A stretch of DNA of 8,396 bases. It comes from Planococcaceae bacterium UBA3378. Lineage in GTDB: Bacteria; Bacillota; Bacilli; Bacillales_A; Planococcaceae. Within the stretch, counting starts at the first letter, position 1. Each line of letters opens with the position of its first letter. The notes under the pieces are model-generated. The model saw nothing but the letters and a program-made list of their open reading frames with translations, did not search any database and was not told the DNA's origin. The position numbers were made by a program, and so were the translations under genes. The stretch spans positions 1-8,396 of the forward strand of contig DEQA01000065.1 of NCBI GenBank assembly GCA_002359075.1, read 5' to 3'. Below are positions 6,053 to 8,396 of the stretch, piece by piece.

Positions 6053-6900
6053 CAATTCAAAAAGTAATGGTAATTGGTGCAGGCCAGATGGGGTCTGGTA
6101 TTGCCCAAGTATGTGCACAAGCTGGATTCGATGTAACGCTGAACGATATGAAGCAGGAATTTTTTGAACGCGGTCTTGGCGTCATTACAAAAAATTTATC
6201 CCGGGATGTGGAAAAAGGGCGTAAGACGGAAGAAGAGAAGCAGGGGATTCTCGGGCGTATTACGATGTCACTTGATCTGCGGGATGCAGCCGATGTAGAC
6301 CTTGTCATCGAGGCAGCTGTAGAAAACATGGAAATCAAGCAATCGATTTTCAGGGAGCTTGATGCGATTGCCCCGAAGCATGCGATTTTAGCGACAAATA
6401 CATCCAGTCTTCCGATTACGGAAATTGCGGCAGTGACTGAACGCCCGGAACAAGTCATCGGGATGCACTTTATGAATCCGGTGCCGGTCATGAAGCTGGT
6501 GGAAATCATCCGCGGGCTGGCTACTGCTGATGAGGTGTACCAAAAGGTAGAGGAAATGACACAAAAGCTTGATAAAACACCGGTCGAAGTGAACGACTTC
6601 CCGGGATTTGTAGCAAACCGGATCTTACTTCCGATGATTAATGAAGCGGTTTATGCATTATACGAAGGGGTGGCGACGAAAGAAGCAATTGATGATGTCA
6701 TGAAGCTGGGGATGAATCATCCGATGGGGCCGTTGACATTAGCTGACTTTATCGGGCTTGATACATGTCTTTCAATTATGGAAATTCTTCATGAAGGGCT
6801 TGGCGATTCGAAATACCGTCCATGTCCATTATTACGCAAATATGTGGCAGCAGGCTGGTTAGGGAAAAAATCCGGGCGTGGCTTTTACATTTACGAATAG
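6049..6900 (+). CDS. mmgB: 3-hydroxybutyryl-CoA dehydrogenase
   Basis: This 283-residue soluble enzyme interconverts 3-hydroxybutyryl-CoA and acetoacetyl-CoA with NAD(P). The N-terminal Rossmann fold has GAGQMG (G10, G12, G15) and ends its second strand with D33, favouring NAD over NADP. Catalytic residues match the family: S119 in NTSSLPI, H140 in GMHFMNP, E152 in KLVEII and N190 in DFPGFVANR. The C-terminal dimerisation domain includes MNHPMGPLTLADFIGLD and the usual ending KSGRGFYIYE. The ATG overlaps the mmgA stop (ATGA), and AAAGGGGAA (6034-6042) is within mmgA, so the two are translationally coupled. It should make the substrate for MmgA. No enoyl-CoA hydratase accompanies it here. Nothing appears damaged. 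Confidence 0.93.
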   Translation: MTIQKVMVIGAGQMGSGIAQVCAQAGFDVTLNDMKQEFFERGLGVITKNLSRDVEKGRKTEEEKQGILGRITMSLDLRDAADVDLVIEAAVENMEIKQSIFRELDAIAPKHAILATNTSSLPITEIAAVTERPEQVIGMHFMNPVPVMKLVEIIRGLATADEVYQKVEEMTQKLDKTPVEVNDFPGFVANRILLPMINEAVYALYEGVATKEAIDDVMKLGMNHPMGPLTLADFIGLDTCLSIMEILHEGLGDSKYRPCPLLRKYVAAGWLGKKSGRGFYIYE

Positions 6901-6912
6901 GAGGCCGTCTGT

Positions 6913-8049
6913 ATGGAACTTCGCTTTACACAAGAGCAAGAGATGATGCAGCAAATGGTACGGGGGTTTGCCAAAACAGAAATTGAGCCCTTCGTTGAAC
7001 GAATGGAACAGGGGGAATTTCCCCGGGGGATTTTAACGAAGATGGGCGAACTCGGCCTGATGGGAACAACAGCTCCTGAAAGTCTAGGCGGATCGGAGAT
7101 GGACTTTACTTCCTATATCATTGCCATTAACGAGCTTTCAAAAGTGAGCGCAGTCGTAGGAGTCATTCTATCTGTACATACCTCAGTAGGAACGAATCCT
7201 ATCCTTTACTTCGGTAATGAAGCGCAAAAAAATAAGTATGTCCCTAAATTAGCAAGCGGTGAATATCTCGGTGCCTTCTGTTTGACAGAGCCGGCTGCCG
7301 GGAGCGATGCGGGATCATTGAAGTCGCGTGCTGTAAAAGACGGCGACAGCTATAGAATCAACGGATCAAAAGTGTTTATTACAAACGGGGGCGAAGCGGA
7401 TGTGTATATTGTGTTTGCTTCCACAAACCCGGAGCTCGGTTCCCGCGGCATTTCAGCATTCATCGTGGAAAAGGGAACACCCGGGCTGATCATCGGAAAA
7501 GATGAGCATAAAATGGGGCTTCACGGTTCCCGGACAGTACAGCTGACATTTGAAAATATGGTCGTTCCGGCCGAGAATCTGCTGGGTGCGGAAGGGGAAG
7601 GCTTCAAGATTGCGATGAGTAATCTGGATGTCGGACGCATCGGGATTGCAGCGCAGGCGCTCGGCATTGCTGAAGCAGCACTGGAAGCAGCGGTAAACTA
7701 TGCAAAAGAGCGTATACAATTCGGCAAGCCGATTGTGGCAAATCAAGGGGTGGCATTCAAGCTGGCTGATATGGCAACAGCGGTGGAGGCAGCAAGACTG
7801 CTTGTCTACCGCGCGGCAAATATGCGGACACAGGGTCTTCCATGCGGGAAAGAAGCATCGATGGCAAAGCTGTTTGCATCAAAAACCGCGGTAGACGTAG
7901 CCATTGAGGCGGTACAGATTTTTGGAGGGTATGGCTATACCGAGGACTATCCGGTCGAGCGTTATTTCCGTGATGCCAAAGTAACTGAAATTTACGAGGG
8001 CACCTCCGAAATTCAGCGCATTGTTATTAGCAAACAGTTATTTAGTTAA
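6913..8049 (+). CDS. mmgC: Acyl-CoA dehydrogenase, short-chain type
   Basis: This 378-residue flavoenzyme introduces the alpha-beta double bond into short acyl-CoA and gives electrons to ETF. Signature 1 is CLTEPAAGSDAGS (C123-S135). The FAD/substrate region FITNGGEADVYIVFAS follows, then the helical domain with RIQFGKPI and QIFGGYGYTEDYPVERYFRDAK. The catalytic base is E362 in IYEGTSEIQR, the position used by short-chain and butyryl-CoA dehydrogenases. The Shine-Dalgarno TAGGAGG (6898-6904) overlaps the mmgB stop codon, 8 bases before the ATG, which indicates one transcript. Its electrons would reach the quinone pool through ETF and the nearby FadF. Substrate (butyryl-, isobutyryl- or related acyl-CoA) cannot be told from sequence. 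Confidence 0.93.
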   Translation: MELRFTQEQEMMQQMVRGFAKTEIEPFVERMEQGEFPRGILTKMGELGLMGTTAPESLGGSEMDFTSYIIAINELSKVSAVVGVILSVHTSVGTNPILYFGNEAQKNKYVPKLASGEYLGAFCLTEPAAGSDAGSLKSRAVKDGDSYRINGSKVFITNGGEADVYIVFASTNPELGSRGISAFIVEKGTPGLIIGKDEHKMGLHGSRTVQLTFENMVVPAENLLGAEGEGFKIAMSNLDVGRIGIAAQALGIAEAALEAAVNYAKERIQFGKPIVANQGVAFKLADMATAVEAARLLVYRAANMRTQGLPCGKEASMAKLFASKTAVDVAIEAVQIFGGYGYTEDYPVERYFRDAKVTEIYEGTSEIQRIVISKQLFS

Positions 8050-8061
8050 ACAAAGGGATTA

Positions 8062-8079
8062 ATTGTATAGAAATACAAT
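8062..8079. repeat. Small perfect inverted repeat between the two acyl-CoA dehydrogenase genes
   Basis: ATTGTAT (8062-8068) and ATACAAT (8073-8079) are perfectly complementary with an AGAA loop. The 51-base gap between the two genes is otherwise featureless. There is no U-tract, so it is not a standard terminator. As an AU-only-plus-one-GC stem it is weak; it could mark an RNA processing site or be chance. Confidence 0.35.
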
Positions 8080-8100
8080 GGGGAAAAGGAGATTTGTACA

Positions 8101-8396
8101 ATGAACTTTCAACTGACAGAAGAACATGAACAATTACGGGAAATGATCCGGGATTTTGCAGTGAATGAAGTAGCGCCGACAGCAGCAGAGCGGGATGAAA
8201 ACGAGGAATTCGACCGCAGTATTTTCGATAAAATGGCGGAGCTTGGATTAACGGGTATTCCATGGCCGGAAGAATACGGCGGTGCAGGCTTTGACTATCT
8301 GGCATATTGCATAGCGGTGGAAGAGTTATCGCGTGTTTGTGCCTCTACAGGTGTAACGCTGTCAGCCCATACCTCTCTTGCAGGATGGCCGGTTTA
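8101..8396 (+). CDS. acdA: Second acyl-CoA dehydrogenase, partial (N-terminal 98 residues)
   Basis: The frame runs off the right edge. The translation starts MNFQLTEEHEQLREMIRDFA and continues through ELGLTGIPWPEEYGG and VEELSRVCASTGVTLSAHTS, which is the N-terminal alpha-helical domain of acyl-CoA dehydrogenases. It aligns with the neighbouring MmgC over this stretch with a one-residue gap, so the two are paralogues, but the identity is clearly moderate and the duplication is not recent. The start is ATG 8101 with AAAAGGAGA (8084-8092) 8 bases upstream. It lies 51 bases after mmgC and is probably in the same operon, supplying a dehydrogenase of different chain-length or branch preference. 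The symbol follows the Bacillus acdA gene found beside fadF and is tentative, since the catalytic part is outside the window. Confidence 0.85.
   Translation, partial: MNFQLTEEHEQLREMIRDFAVNEVAPTAAERDENEEFDRSIFDKMAELGLTGIPWPEEYGGAGFDYLAYCIAVEELSRVCASTGVTLSAHTSLAGWPV

Overview
The window looks like a chromosomal segment of a low-to-moderate GC Gram-positive bacterium of the Bacillales, probably a Planococcaceae relative such as Lysinibacillus or Solibacillus. The signs are strong AGGAGG-type ribosome binding sites, GTG and TTG starts, classical TTGACT/TACAAT-like promoters, AT-rich intergenic DNA, and close resemblance of the enzymes to the Bacillus FadF, MmgABC and AcdA families. The genus is an inference from family knowledge; no search was run.

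Layout. Positions 1-333 hold an open reading frame on the minus strand that runs off the left edge and has no convincing start; it may be a truncated gene. A near-consensus sigma-A promoter with a palindromic operator in its spacer (397-425) drives fadF (541-2892). FadF is a membrane-bound iron-sulfur oxidoreductase that probably takes electrons from electron-transfer flavoprotein to menaquinone. It ends at a strong hairpin terminator (2900-2939) and faces, tail to tail, a minus-strand gene (3038-4627) for a secreted protein with a C-terminal SbsA/Big_5-type Ig-like domain. A 228-base divergent region (4628-4855) holds a second promoter, inverted repeats and a second copy of the operator. Then come mmgA (thiolase), mmgB (3-hydroxybutyryl-CoA dehydrogenase), mmgC (acyl-CoA dehydrogenase) and a second acyl-CoA dehydrogenase that is cut by the right edge. 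All four read in the plus direction and are tightly packed.

How the genes work together. The acyl-CoA dehydrogenases oxidise short-chain acyl-CoA and pass electrons to ETF. FadF would re-oxidise ETF at the membrane. MmgB and MmgA complete the 3-hydroxyacyl-CoA oxidation and thiolysis steps. No enoyl-CoA hydratase or ETF gene lies in the window. The most interesting observation is that the two plus-strand transcription units, about 4.4 kb apart and separated by an antisense gene, carry nearly the same 17-bp palindromic box (14 of 17 identical, all differences transitions). This suggests one TetR-like acyl-CoA-responsive repressor controls both. The window is otherwise a fairly ordinary fatty-acid degradation locus; I found no mobile element, CRISPR array, tRNA or rRNA.
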